NCBI GenBank assembly: GCA_964642855.1
Contig: CAZXSK010000018.1
Location: 1-56,463, forward strand
From: CAZXSK01 sp964642855
GTDB taxonomy: Bacteria; Planctomycetota; Phycisphaerae; SM23-33
Length of the DNA stretch: 56,463 bases
Reading direction: 5' to 3'
The notes beneath the pieces were generated by a model. That model was not told the origin of the DNA, searched no databases, and saw only the letters and a list, made by a program, of their open reading frames with translations. How positions within the stretch are numbered: the first letter of the stretch is position 1; each line of letters begins with the position of its first letter. The position numbers were made by a program, and so were the translations under genes. Of the stretch, positions 23,691 to 30,553 are shown piece after piece.

Positions 23691-25381
23691 GCCTGCGTGA
23701 TGCGGGCGAGTTCTTCAGGGGTAGTCGTGCCGTTTCGAATCTTGATTTTGCCATCCTCCAGAAGGCTGCGCATGCCTCCGGCGCGGGCTGCGTTGCGCAG
23801 CTCACTGACCTGGGATTGCTTGAACGCAAGTTCCCGGATGCTGGCGTCCATTTCCATGAGTTCGAAGATCCCCTGCCTGCCCCTGAATCCGCTGCCGTTA
23901 CATACGCTGCAACCTCTTCCACGGTAAAAGGTTGTAGCCTCGATCTCCTCGGGCCTGAACCCCAGAAGCCGCAGCACCCGCGGGTCCGGGTCGGGGTACT
24001 CTTCCTTGCACTCCTTGCAGATGACCCGAACCAGTCTCTGAGCCATCACCGCCTGGATACTGCTGGCTACCAGGAAGGGCTTGACACCCATGTCAATCAG
24101 ACGGGCAACCGCCGACGGCGCATCATTGGTATGAAGTGTACTGAAAACCAAGTGTCCTGTTAATGCGGCCTGGATAGCCACCTCAGCTACGTCGTAGTCG
24201 CGTATTTCGCCAACGAGAATGATGTTCGGGGCCTGGCGCAACATGGCACGGAGGATTTTGGAAAACGTCAGACCGATCGCGTCATTGACCTGGACCTGGT
24301 TGATGCCCTGGAAGTTGTACTCCACCGGATCCTCTGCGGTGATGATCTTTCGGTCGGGGCGGTTGAGCTCCTGAAGGGCAGAGTACAGCGTCGTGGTCTT
24401 GCCCGAGCCGGTCGGACCGGTCACCAGGAAAATGCCGTTGGGCCTCTTGATCATCTGCAGGAAGCGCTGGTAGGCGTCCTGCTCGAACCCCAGGGCTTCC
24501 AGGCCGAGCTCGGCACTCTCAGGCCGAAGGATACGCAACACCACGCTCTCGCCGTGATAGGACGGCAACGCCGAGACGCGAAAGTCGATGTCCTCGCCGC
24601 CAATGGGCATCTTGATCCTGCCATCCTGGGGAACGCGCTTGATCGCCAGGTCCATTCCCGCCAGGATCTTCAGCCGGTTGATCACCGCGCCCTGCATCCG
24701 CTTGGGAATGTTGTCTCGTTCCTGGCAGACCCCGTCTACGCGATACCGCACCCGAACGCGGTTGCCCATGGGCTCGATGTGGATGTCCGAGGCCCGCATG
24801 TTGGCCGCCTCGGTGATGATCATGGTCACCAGCCGGATGATCGGAGCGGCCCCCTCGTCCATCGCCTCCTCGCCGGACTGTTCGATGATCGCTTCCTCGG
24901 TGGAGGTGGTCTTCTCCAACTCCTCCATCGTGTCGTCCATGCTCACGTCCGAGCGGAGACAGTTCTCAATATAGTTCCGCATCCTGCTGCGTGAAGCGAG
25001 GCAGCAATTGAGCTCGGCATTGAGCCGGAACCGGAGCATATCCAGCGTCTCCAGGTCCAGCGGATCGGTGATGACGACCTTGATCCGCCCGTCTTCCTTC
25101 TCCAGGGGCAGGACAAGATGCTTTCGGACGATATCTTCGGGGATGATGCTGCGGTCGGGAGGGCTGATATTGCGGTCGAGGTCGATGTAGGCCATGTCGA
25201 ATTGCCTGGCCAGGGCTTTGGTGATGTCCTCCTCGTCGGCAAGCCCCAACTCGACCAAGGCCTCGCCGATCCGCATTCTTTGTTCCTGGGCGTGCTGGAG
25301 AGCTTCCCGTACACCTGCCTCCGTAACCACGCCCCACTCGATGAGGATCTCTCCGAGCTTCTGCCGTTTCTTTCTTGCCAT
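23669..25381 (-). CDS. pilB: GspE/PilB-type assembly ATPase (first copy)
   Basis: 570 residues. The N-terminal MshEN region contains RIGEALVELGLADEEDITKALARQ split over the c-di-GMP-binding pattern RLGxxhhxxGhhxxxxhxxxLxxQ, with every key position kept. The ATPase core has Walker A GPTGSGKT near residues 322-329, Asp box AEDPVEYNFQG, Walker B-like APNIILVGEIRD (Ala instead of the usual Asp before PN), His box HLVFSTLHTND and tetracysteine CKEC ... CSVC. It is the first gene of the 12-gene operon, so its expression depends on the long leader upstream. The ribosome site is weak. It may power assembly in a c-di-GMP-dependent way; the second copy may serve a different fibre. Confidence 0.93.
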   Translation of the reverse strand: MARKKRQKLGEILIEWGVVTEAGVREALQHAQEQRMRIGEALVELGLADEEDITKALARQFDMAYIDLDRNISPPDRSIIPEDIVRKHLVLPLEKEDGRIKVVITDPLDLETLDMLRFRLNAELNCCLASRSRMRNYIENCLRSDVSMDDTMEELEKTTSTEEAIIEQSGEEAMDEGAAPIIRLVTMIITEAANMRASDIHIEPMGNRVRVRYRVDGVCQERDNIPKRMQGAVINRLKILAGMDLAIKRVPQDGRIKMPIGGEDIDFRVSALPSYHGESVVLRILRPESAELGLEALGFEQDAYQRFLQMIKRPNGIFLVTGPTGSGKTTTLYSALQELNRPDRKIITAEDPVEYNFQGINQVQVNDAIGLTFSKILRAMLRQAPNIILVGEIRDYDVAEVAIQAALTGHLVFSTLHTNDAPSAVARLIDMGVKPFLVASSIQAVMAQRLVRVICKECKEEYPDPDPRVLRLLGFRPEEIEATTFYRGRGCSVCNGSGFRGRQGIFELMEMDASIRELAFKQSQVSELRNAARAGGMRSLLEDGKIKIRNGTTTPEELARITQAMEYAEE

Positions 25382-25641
25382 AGTCTCAGATCATCTGTTT
25401 GGGCATAGGGATTTCGCGATGGATGGATGTTCGCGTCTTGTCTTTCGTATCCGCCTACCGGCGGGGGAAGATCTCTGAACCGGGCATGCTGCAAGAGGCA
25501 GCCCACGTCACCACTCAGCCTCTCGCCTGCCGCGGGCTCTTTCCTGGGGCGGGGAGTGTTCGGAGTGAACTCCAAGCACGGGCCGCACGTACGGCTTTGT
25601 GCTCCAAGCCCGCACCACAGCACAAGGAACCCAACGCCACG

Positions 25642-25671
25642 ATTCTAACGGACCGTCGAGTGAAGCGTCAA
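25642..25671 (-). promoter_or_regulatory. Promoter of the pilus-like operon
   Basis: On the minus strand, TTGACG (25671-25666), an 18 bp spacer and TAGAAT (25647-25642). Predicted start is near 25635, which implies a 5' leader of about 255 nt before pilB-1. Confidence 0.7.
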
Positions 25672-25694
25672 GCACCGTTCGTGCCCATGTCGGA

Positions 25695-25711
25695 GCGTGA
25701 AGGTTTCACGC
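25695..25711 (-). terminator. Small hairpin after the anti-sigma gene
   Basis: GCGTGAA-GGT-TTCACGC is a perfect 7 bp stem, 75 bases past the anti-sigma stop and just before the next promoter. No U-run follows on the minus strand, so termination activity is doubtful. Confidence 0.3.
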
Positions 25712-25785
25712 GAGGCGGACCAGCGGTCGGAACGAGTCCAAGCCGGGCGAGGCGGCAAAGCTCGCGGGATGGCGATCCGTGTGGA

Positions 25786-26790
25786 CTACCTGCCGCCGGA
25801 AAACGCCGGAAGGAGGAACGAGTCGGTCTTGTCGCGGGGTTTCTCGGTGCCGTCGTAGCTGTCCACGCCATCGACGAGGTAGATGTTGTTGTTCGCTACA
25901 CCGAGGTTCGGCGACGCTCCCCAGGCGACGTGCCCGTCGAGGTAAAGGGCGTTCTGCCCGCGAGCGTCGTGGTTCCTGCTGACCGGATGGTCCAGCCGAT
26001 CGGCGTGGAACACGCCTCCCTCGAACACCGGATTGTCGTCGGCGAGAACGACAAGATCCTTCGCGTGCGGGAGAACGTCCGGGTCGTTGCGCCGGACAGG
26101 TCGACGTCCCAGGTTGTACTGGTAGGAGTAGCTGATGAACTTACCAGCCGGGAAGTCATCCATGCCAGCTTTGACGACGAACGACTCCCCGCCAACCGAG
26201 GGGCACTGGAACAGCACGGGGGAGGCGTACTTGTCACTGACGAGTTTGAACAGGGGCTCGGATGTGCTGGCGACCTGCCTGTCCCCGCCGGGCAGCCAGG
26301 CGTCGGTCGAGGCATCCGGCGCGGGGAGATAATCGTTGTTGCGGTTTGCGTAGGTCAGCAGCCCGTAGCCGATCTGGCCAGCCTGCTGGGCGCACTCATT
26401 GTCGATCGCCCGTCGCCGTGCCTGCTGCATGGAGGGCACGAAGAAGGCCACCAGAAGCAGCGCAACAGCGGCTACGGCAGAGACTTCTCGCCAGGAGAAC
26501 GTCGGCCAGAATGTCCGCCTGGCGCCCAGCGACTCCCTCGCGAGGATCTGCTCGGTCTGCTGTGCGCTGCGAATCCTGGCCATGGTCCGGTCGACAAGGT
26601 CCTCGGGCGGATCGACTTGCGGCAGGAGGTCCAGGGCACCCAGTGCCCGGCGGGTGTCCTCATGAAGCGTGCGGAAGGATTCCTCCTGCTCGAGTCTCTT
26701 GCGGACGGAGTTCGCCTGATCTTCGTCGAGTTGGTCGAGAAGGAAATCGATCAGGATCTGTTCGTCTTGAGGCCGGTTCTCACTCATCAT
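25786..26790 (-). CDS. Anti-sigma factor fused to a pilin-like extracytoplasmic domain
   Basis: 334 residues from ATG 26790 (ATG 26787 equally possible), overlapping the sigma gene's end. Residues ~1-60 form a helical anti-sigma-type domain (IDFLLDQLDEDQANSVRKRLEQEESFR) without the zinc HxxxCxxC motif. One membrane helix lies near 105-125 (VSAVAAVALLLVAFFVP). It continues as SMQQARRRAIDNECAQQAGQIGYGLLTYANRNNDYLPAPD, the post-helix sequence of H-X9-DG pseudopilins. The end has NHDARGQNALYLDGHV, an H-X10-DG variant. The prepilin cleavage site is absent. It probably holds the ECF sigma factor at the membrane and senses an envelope signal through the pilin-like domain. Confidence 0.8.
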   Translation of the reverse strand: MMSENRPQDEQILIDFLLDQLDEDQANSVRKRLEQEESFRTLHEDTRRALGALDLLPQVDPPEDLVDRTMARIRSAQQTEQILARESLGARRTFWPTFSWREVSAVAAVALLLVAFFVPSMQQARRRAIDNECAQQAGQIGYGLLTYANRNNDYLPAPDASTDAWLPGGDRQVASTSEPLFKLVSDKYASPVLFQCPSVGGESFVVKAGMDDFPAGKFISYSYQYNLGRRPVRRNDPDVLPHAKDLVVLADDNPVFEGGVFHADRLDHPVSRNHDARGQNALYLDGHVAWGASPNLGVANNNIYLVDGVDSYDGTEKPRDKTDSFLLPAFSGGR

Positions 26791-27400
26791 CGGATGGCTC
26801 CGCATACGCTTTCCACTTGGCGGCGAAGTGCCTGACCGCCGCGTGGAGACGCGATTTGACCGTACCGAGAGGGACCGAAAGAATCTCGGCTACCTCCTTG
26901 TACGGAAGCCCATGAAAATAACACAGGATGAGAACCATTCGCAGGTTCTCGGGCATCTCGTTGACGATCCTCTGTACGTCGCGTCGCGTCTCGAGGTTCG
27001 CCAGGGATTCCTCGGGATTCGGAATATTTGACGGCATCAGATCGGCGTAGCGCCTGCGGTCGTCCCCGTCGCCACCTACCGAGGCGTCCAGGGAAGCGGC
27101 GCTCTTTCGCGATCGGCTTCGCAGGGCATCGCGGGCTTTGTTGGCTGCAATCGTGAACAGCCAGGGCTTGAAACGGCGGGAAAGGTCGAACCCCCCAGCC
27201 GAGAGATGGACCTGCAGAAAGGCCTCCTGGAACACGTCATCAGCCAGTGCCCGATCGCCGGTGAACTTCGCAAGGAAGTTGAACAGTTGCTTTCGGTAGC
27301 GATTGACCAGGGCGGGGAACGCACCGGGATCGCCCTCCAGGTGCCGCTGGAGCAATTGGGAATCGGTAACCTGTTTGTCTGGCGAGGAGGTATCGGGCAA
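26780..27400 (-). CDS. ECF-family RNA polymerase sigma factor
   Basis: 206 residues using TTG 27400, with AGGA 11 bases upstream. Sigma region 2 covers about 30-95 (LFNFLAKFTGDRALADDVFQEAFLQVH ... FKPWLFTIAANKARD). Region 4 covers about 145-195 (LPYKEVAEILSVPLGTVKSRLHAAVRHF) and includes the helix-turn-helix. A ~45-residue linker with SLDASVGGDGDD lies between them. It directs core polymerase to a specific promoter set and is translationally coupled to the downstream anti-sigma gene (11-base overlap). Its own promoter is a sigma70-like one, so autoregulation is not obvious. Confidence 0.93.
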   Translation of the reverse strand: MPDTSSPDKQVTDSQLLQRHLEGDPGAFPALVNRYRKQLFNFLAKFTGDRALADDVFQEAFLQVHLSAGGFDLSRRFKPWLFTIAANKARDALRSRSRKSAASLDASVGGDGDDRRRYADLMPSNIPNPEESLANLETRRDVQRIVNEMPENLRMVLILCYFHGLPYKEVAEILSVPLGTVKSRLHAAVRHFAAKWKAYAEPSDDE

Positions 27401-27447
27401 GGGGCAATCTGTCCTGTCGTTTCCGTGAGCCTGCGACCGACGTGCGA

Positions 27448-27477
27448 ATCATAGAGGCCCGCCGGCGCGGCGGTCAA
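27448..27477 (-). promoter_or_regulatory. Promoter of the sigma/anti-sigma operon
   Basis: On the minus strand, TTGACC (27477-27472), an 18 bp spacer and TATGAT (27453-27448). Predicted start is near 27441, about 40 bases before the TTG start. Confidence 0.65.
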
Positions 27478-27566
27478 TGGTATTCGTTCGTCAAACCCCG
27501 GTGTGGCTCTGCTGCTCAGACGGCCCTGTGCCTGCTCCGGTTGCGCGTGGGACAACAAGTGCCGTC

Positions 27567-27595
27567 TTGCACTGGCCCGACGGGGTCCCTAGACT
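27567..27595 (+). promoter_or_regulatory. Promoter of the heparinase-like gene
   Basis: TTGCAC (27567-27572), a 17 bp spacer and TAGACT (27590-27595). Predicted start is near 27602, about 41 bases before ATG 27643. It is back-to-back with the sigma promoter, 90 bp away. Confidence 0.6.
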
Positions 27596-27642
27596 GGCCA
27601 GCCGTTGAGTCGGAACCCCACGGAACCGGAAAAGGAAACTCC

Positions 27643-29199
27643 ATGAGACGAGGCATCCTCGCAACGCGGGAAGAACTGGCCGGGCTCAAGCGGCGCGTCG
27701 ACCAGCGTCCCTTTGACAGCATCTACAACGCCCTGCGAAATCGCTGCGCGCTGATCCTCGAATCGTCCCCGGTGACCGAAGCCCGATGGCGAACCGTCTG
27801 GCAGCAGGGGGGCAGGGAGATCGCACTCCAGGCCGCCCGAACTGCCCAGGGACGCATCTGGGACCTGATCATATCCGACTGCATCGAGCCCAACTCGGCT
27901 TACCGAAGCCGNNNNNNNNNNNNNNNNNNNNNNNNNNNNNNNNNNNNNNNNNNNNNNNNNNNNNNNNNNNNNNNNNNNNNNNNNNNNNNNNNNNNNNNNN
28001 NNNNNNNNNNNGGCTGGGACGAAGGCCTGGGGTACTGGGGCATGTCGATGCGGTACACGCTGCTGCTGGCCGAAGCGATGCGCCGCCTGGAAGACGACCA
28101 GACGATCATCCATCGCCGAGGCCTGGACCAGACGGGCCTGTTCCCGGTGCATTTCACTCCCAACGGCCAGCCGGCTGGGTTCGGCAACCGACCGTCGGTT
28201 CCGCTGTACGGCACGTTCTACCTGCTGGCGAGGTACTACAGGCGCAAGGAAGTCTGCTGGTGGCTGGACACGTTTGCGTTTCAGCGCGACGCCAGCACGG
28301 CCGGGTGGTCGGCTGCGGGGCTGGCGTTGCTGTTCAGGCCGGAAGACCAGGAGCTCGTCGACGATCCCGACCTGTCGCTGGTGAAGGTCTTCAAGCAGAT
28401 TGGCTGGGCCTCGATGGCCGACAGCTGGCCGCGGCCGAAAATGTACGTGGCCATCAAGGCCGGCGATCTGTCGGCCAATCACAGCGAGCGGGACATGTGC
28501 TCGATCCAACTGCAGGTCGATGGCGAGATGCTCCTGATCGACCTGGGCTCTCCGGCAGGTACGCGCGAACTGTTCCCCGATCAGGACACCTACTACCAGG
28601 TCCAGGCCCGGGCGCACAACACGCTGATCGTAGCCGAGGCGGATCACCACATCGACGCGAGGGGAACGGTCCTGGATTCCCACTGCACCGACACGTATCG
28701 CTGGATCGCCTGCAGCGCCGGCGATGCGTGCGGCGAGAACGTAACCTTCCATCGACACGTCGTGATGTTCGTCGACGCCAAGAGCGACACCGGCCGGTCG
28801 GTCCTCGTGCTGGACAAGCTCGACCTCGTCAGCCCGGAGAAGCTCGAGATGTTCTGGCACACCCACGGCGAGGTGCACCTGGCGGAAGACGGGGTCCGCG
28901 GCGGCATCCATGGCCGCCGGTCGGAGATCGCGTTCGCCATGGCCTCGACGATGAACCTCACGGCGGAGCGCGAATCGCACGAGGTCAACACGCACAAGAC
29001 CGACCGCGTCATTCACGTCACCGGCGGGGCGATCGGCCCTTCGTACGTGGCGACGGTGTTCTCCCGCAAGCCGATTCGAGGCGACCTGGAGATCCGCCCC
29101 GATATCGACGGCGTGACGGTGGTGGTTGGCAAGGAGCAACTGCGGTTCGATGCCGACCGGATGCACCTGGTCTTCAAGGGCGACCGGGGCGATTCCTGA
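27643..29199 (+). CDS. Heparinase II/III-like polysaccharide lyase family protein (interrupted by assembly gap)
   Basis: ATG 27643 follows AAAGGAA. Residues 1-90 start the alpha-helical domain (ATREELAGLKRRVDQ). The 100-N gap then hides a stretch of unknown length. After it, GWDEGLGYWGMSMRYTLLLAEAMRR is the typical catalytic-barrel segment of heparinase II/III-type lyases, followed by a beta-sheet C-terminal domain containing QVQARAHNTLIVAEADHH, where an Asn-His pair is typical of the family. No signal peptide is seen at this start. Family members cleave acidic polysaccharides (heparin, alginate or other uronates). The distance between the flanking motifs is shorter than in relatives I recall, so the true gap is probably larger than 100 bases. 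It is divergent from the sigma gene. Confidence 0.72.
   Translation: MRRGILATREELAGLKRRVDQRPFDSIYNALRNRCALILESSPVTEARWRTVWQQGGREIALQAARTAQGRIWDLIISDCIEPNSAYRSXXXXXXXXXXXXXXXXXXXXXXXXXXXXXXXXXXGWDEGLGYWGMSMRYTLLLAEAMRRLEDDQTIIHRRGLDQTGLFPVHFTPNGQPAGFGNRPSVPLYGTFYLLARYYRRKEVCWWLDTFAFQRDASTAGWSAAGLALLFRPEDQELVDDPDLSLVKVFKQIGWASMADSWPRPKMYVAIKAGDLSANHSERDMCSIQLQVDGEMLLIDLGSPAGTRELFPDQDTYYQVQARAHNTLIVAEADHHIDARGTVLDSHCTDTYRWIACSAGDACGENVTFHRHVVMFVDAKSDTGRSVLVLDKLDLVSPEKLEMFWHTHGEVHLAEDGVRGGIHGRRSEIAFAMASTMNLTAERESHEVNTHKTDRVIHVTGGAIGPSYVATVFSRKPIRGDLEIRPDIDGVTVVVGKEQLRFDADRMHLVFKGDRGDS
27912..28011. other. Assembly gap (100 N)
   Basis: Exactly 100 ambiguous bases inside the heparinase-like gene. 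The round number indicates a scaffold join of unknown size, so the shared reading frame on both sides is not evidence of the true length. Confidence 0.99.
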
Positions 29200-29230
29200 G
29201 GCATACGAGGAATCGTTAAGGACGCTTTAA

Positions 29231-29246
29231 GTCTGGCTTCCCAGAC
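29231..29246 (+). terminator. Short hairpin after the heparinase-like gene
   Basis: GTCTGG-CTTC-CCAGAC is a perfect 6 bp stem with a tetraloop, 31 bases beyond the stop. The tail is C-rich, not U-rich, so it is only a weak terminator candidate. Confidence 0.4.
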
Positions 29247-29267
29247 CCTCCCGCTCCGACGCGACGC

Positions 29268-29296
29268 TTGCATACGCATGCGCGCCCCCGTATATT
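29268..29296 (+). promoter_or_regulatory. Promoter of the HNH endonuclease gene
   Basis: TTGCAT (29268-29273), a 17 bp spacer and TATATT (29291-29296). Predicted start is near 29303, leaving a ~46 nt leader before ATG 29349. Confidence 0.65.
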
Positions 29297-29348
29297 GTGC
29301 ACACTGCGAGTCGGTCCACCACGGATTCGGCTCCGGCGGAGGCGCCCT

Positions 29349-29984
29349 ATGTTGGATTCCCATACAAGCGCGCTGGACAGCCACGTGCTGGTGCTCAACA
29401 AGCACTACGCCGCCCTGCGTGTGGTTTCCGCCCGCCGAGCGCTGTGCCTGCTGTTCAAACGCATCGCCGAGATCGTTTCCGTCGAGGACAGCCAGTACAA
29501 CACCTACGATTTCGACTCGTGGCGCGAGGTCAGCCAGTACCGCGCCAAGTACGAGCGAAGCCGACACGACTGGATCGGCTGCGTGCGTTTTGAAATCGCC
29601 GTTCCCCGGGTGATCCGGCTGCTGAATTACGACCGCCTCCCGAAACGCCCGGTGCGGTTCAACCGGCGGAACATCTTCGCTCGCGACCGCAATCGCTGCC
29701 AGTACTGCGGCAGGAAGTTCCCGATGAGCGAGCTGAGTCTCGACCACGTCAGGCCGCGCAGCCAGGGCGGACCGACCACGTGGGAGAACATCGTCTGCTG
29801 CTGCGTGAAGTGCAATGTCCGCAAGGGCGGACGGACCCCCGCCGAGGCGCGCATGAAGCTCATCAAGACCCCCGCCATGCCCAAGCGCCCGCCGGTAATC
29901 ACGCTGCGCCTCAGCAGCGAGAAGTACGCCTCCTGGAAACAGTTCCTCAACAACGCCTACTGGAACGTCGAGCTGAGGGACTGA
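29349..29984 (+). CDS. HNH endonuclease family protein
   Basis: 211 residues from ATG 29349 with GGAGG upstream; the open frame to 29268 precedes the predicted transcript start. N-terminal half: HVLVLNKHYAALRVVSARRALCLLFKRIAEIV, the conserved opening of a widespread bacterial HNH family, then RVIRLLNYDRLPKRPVRFNRRNIFARD. The nuclease motif is CQYC at residues 117-120, LSLDHVRPRSQGG, WENIVCCCVKCN, so zinc-binding CxxC pairs frame the DH catalytic core. Members are chromosomal housekeeping-like genes of unknown purpose rather than clear restriction enzymes. Its 3' end overlaps the convergent Mut7-C gene by 38 bases. Confidence 0.88.
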   Translation: MLDSHTSALDSHVLVLNKHYAALRVVSARRALCLLFKRIAEIVSVEDSQYNTYDFDSWREVSQYRAKYERSRHDWIGCVRFEIAVPRVIRLLNYDRLPKRPVRFNRRNIFARDRNRCQYCGRKFPMSELSLDHVRPRSQGGPTTWENIVCCCVKCNVRKGGRTPAEARMKLIKTPAMPKRPPVITLRLSSEKYASWKQFLNNAYWNVELRD

Positions 29985-30501
29985 CCTCGCCCGCCTGCGG
30001 CAGGCTGGGGCCTGAGAACGCAGCGGCCAGCTTCCGATCGATCTTCTGCCAGTGCGTGCCGCGCCACAGCAGCTTGCCGCACCGCCCGCATCGCCAGAAA
30101 CGCTGGCAGCGGCGGAACGCAAGCGGAGGCGCTTCGTCTGCCACCGTGTGCTTGGGCACCGACGTCAACTCCCCGCCACAGGCCATGCAACGCGCCGGCC
30201 TGCGAACAAGCCCCAGCCGGTCGATGACGAACTCCATCTGCTGAAACTTGCTGAGTTGCTGGGGAATCTGCATCGCGGGCGTCTCGCCGGAGACGATCAC
30301 GCGCCGCTTGAAAATGCCCCCGTCGCAACTGAGCAGCATTCGCCGCGATGCCATCGCCCGGCGGACCAGTTCGCCGTCGTCGATGCCGTACTCGAAGGCA
30401 GCATCGTAGCCGGACGCGCGAAGCCAGCGCGACAGCCCGCCGAGCATGGCGTCGCAGAAAAAGCGGATCTCGCGGGGGTCGTAATCGACAGGACCGGTCA
30501 C
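29947..30501 (-). CDS. Mut7-C RNase-domain protein
   Basis: 184 residues starting at GTG 30501. FFCDAMLGGLSRWLRASGYDA and MLLSCDGGIFKRR fit the Mut7-C (PIN-like) domain, with acidic residues at the expected sites. The C-terminal treble-clef part contains CMACGGEL and RCGRCGKLLWRGTHWQKI, the usual zinc-binding end. The ubiquitin-like N-terminal domain found in some members is absent. Predicted activity is cytoplasmic RNase; targets are unknown. The -10 box lies six bases before the GTG. It follows the sirtuin gene by 52 bases in the same direction. The last ~12 codons overlap the HNH gene antisense and lie beyond the conserved domain. Confidence 0.85.
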   Translation of the reverse strand: MTGPVDYDPREIRFFCDAMLGGLSRWLRASGYDAAFEYGIDDGELVRRAMASRRMLLSCDGGIFKRRVIVSGETPAMQIPQQLSKFQQMEFVIDRLGLVRRPARCMACGGELTSVPKHTVADEAPPLAFRRCQRFWRCGRCGKLLWRGTHWQKIDRKLAAAFSGPSLPQAGEVSPSARRSSRRC

Positions 30502-30507
30502 AAACGC

Positions 30508-30536
30508 ATTCTAGAGCCCGGGAGGGTGACATGCCA
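30508..30536 (-). promoter_or_regulatory. Candidate leaderless promoter of the Mut7-C gene
   Basis: On the minus strand, TGGCAT (30536-30531), a 17 bp spacer and TAGAAT (30513-30508), then six bases and GTG. The predicted start falls on the initiation codon. Confidence 0.45.
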
Positions 30537-30553
30537 GCCGGGCCGGGTCGCGA

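Larger units (their letters stand above)
25382..25785 (-). other. 404-base intergenic region with structured leader of the pilus-like operon
   Basis: No credible coding frame. On the minus strand it holds the operon promoter (25671-25642) and then ~255 transcribed bases before pilB-1. Possible stems are: AGCAC/GTGCT with an inner GCCG/CGGC (25575-25603), flanked by a repeated CTCCAAGC; and CGCGA/TCGCG (25415-25435) around an ATCCATCC loop, 35-55 bases from the start codon. Between 25712 and 25785 I see only the tail of the anti-sigma transcript. The sequence does not match a riboswitch consensus I know. Confidence 0.5.

Noticed and set aside
19225..23700. Long plus-strand frames (739 and 662 codons) antisense to gspF, pilB-2 and pilT
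   Set aside because: Fully covered by genes with intact Walker and GspF motifs. The translations are low-complexity His/Asp/Leu-rich and match nothing.
25386..25700. c-di-GMP or other known riboswitch in the pilB-1 leader
   Set aside because: I compared by eye with GEMM-type and TPP-type consensus segments and found no match, so it is reported only as an unclassified structured leader.
27442..29219. Open frames reading through the N gap as continuous proteins in two frames
   Set aside because: Continuity through 100 placeholder bases is an artefact. Only the frame with heparinase-like sequence on both sides was kept, and flagged as interrupted.
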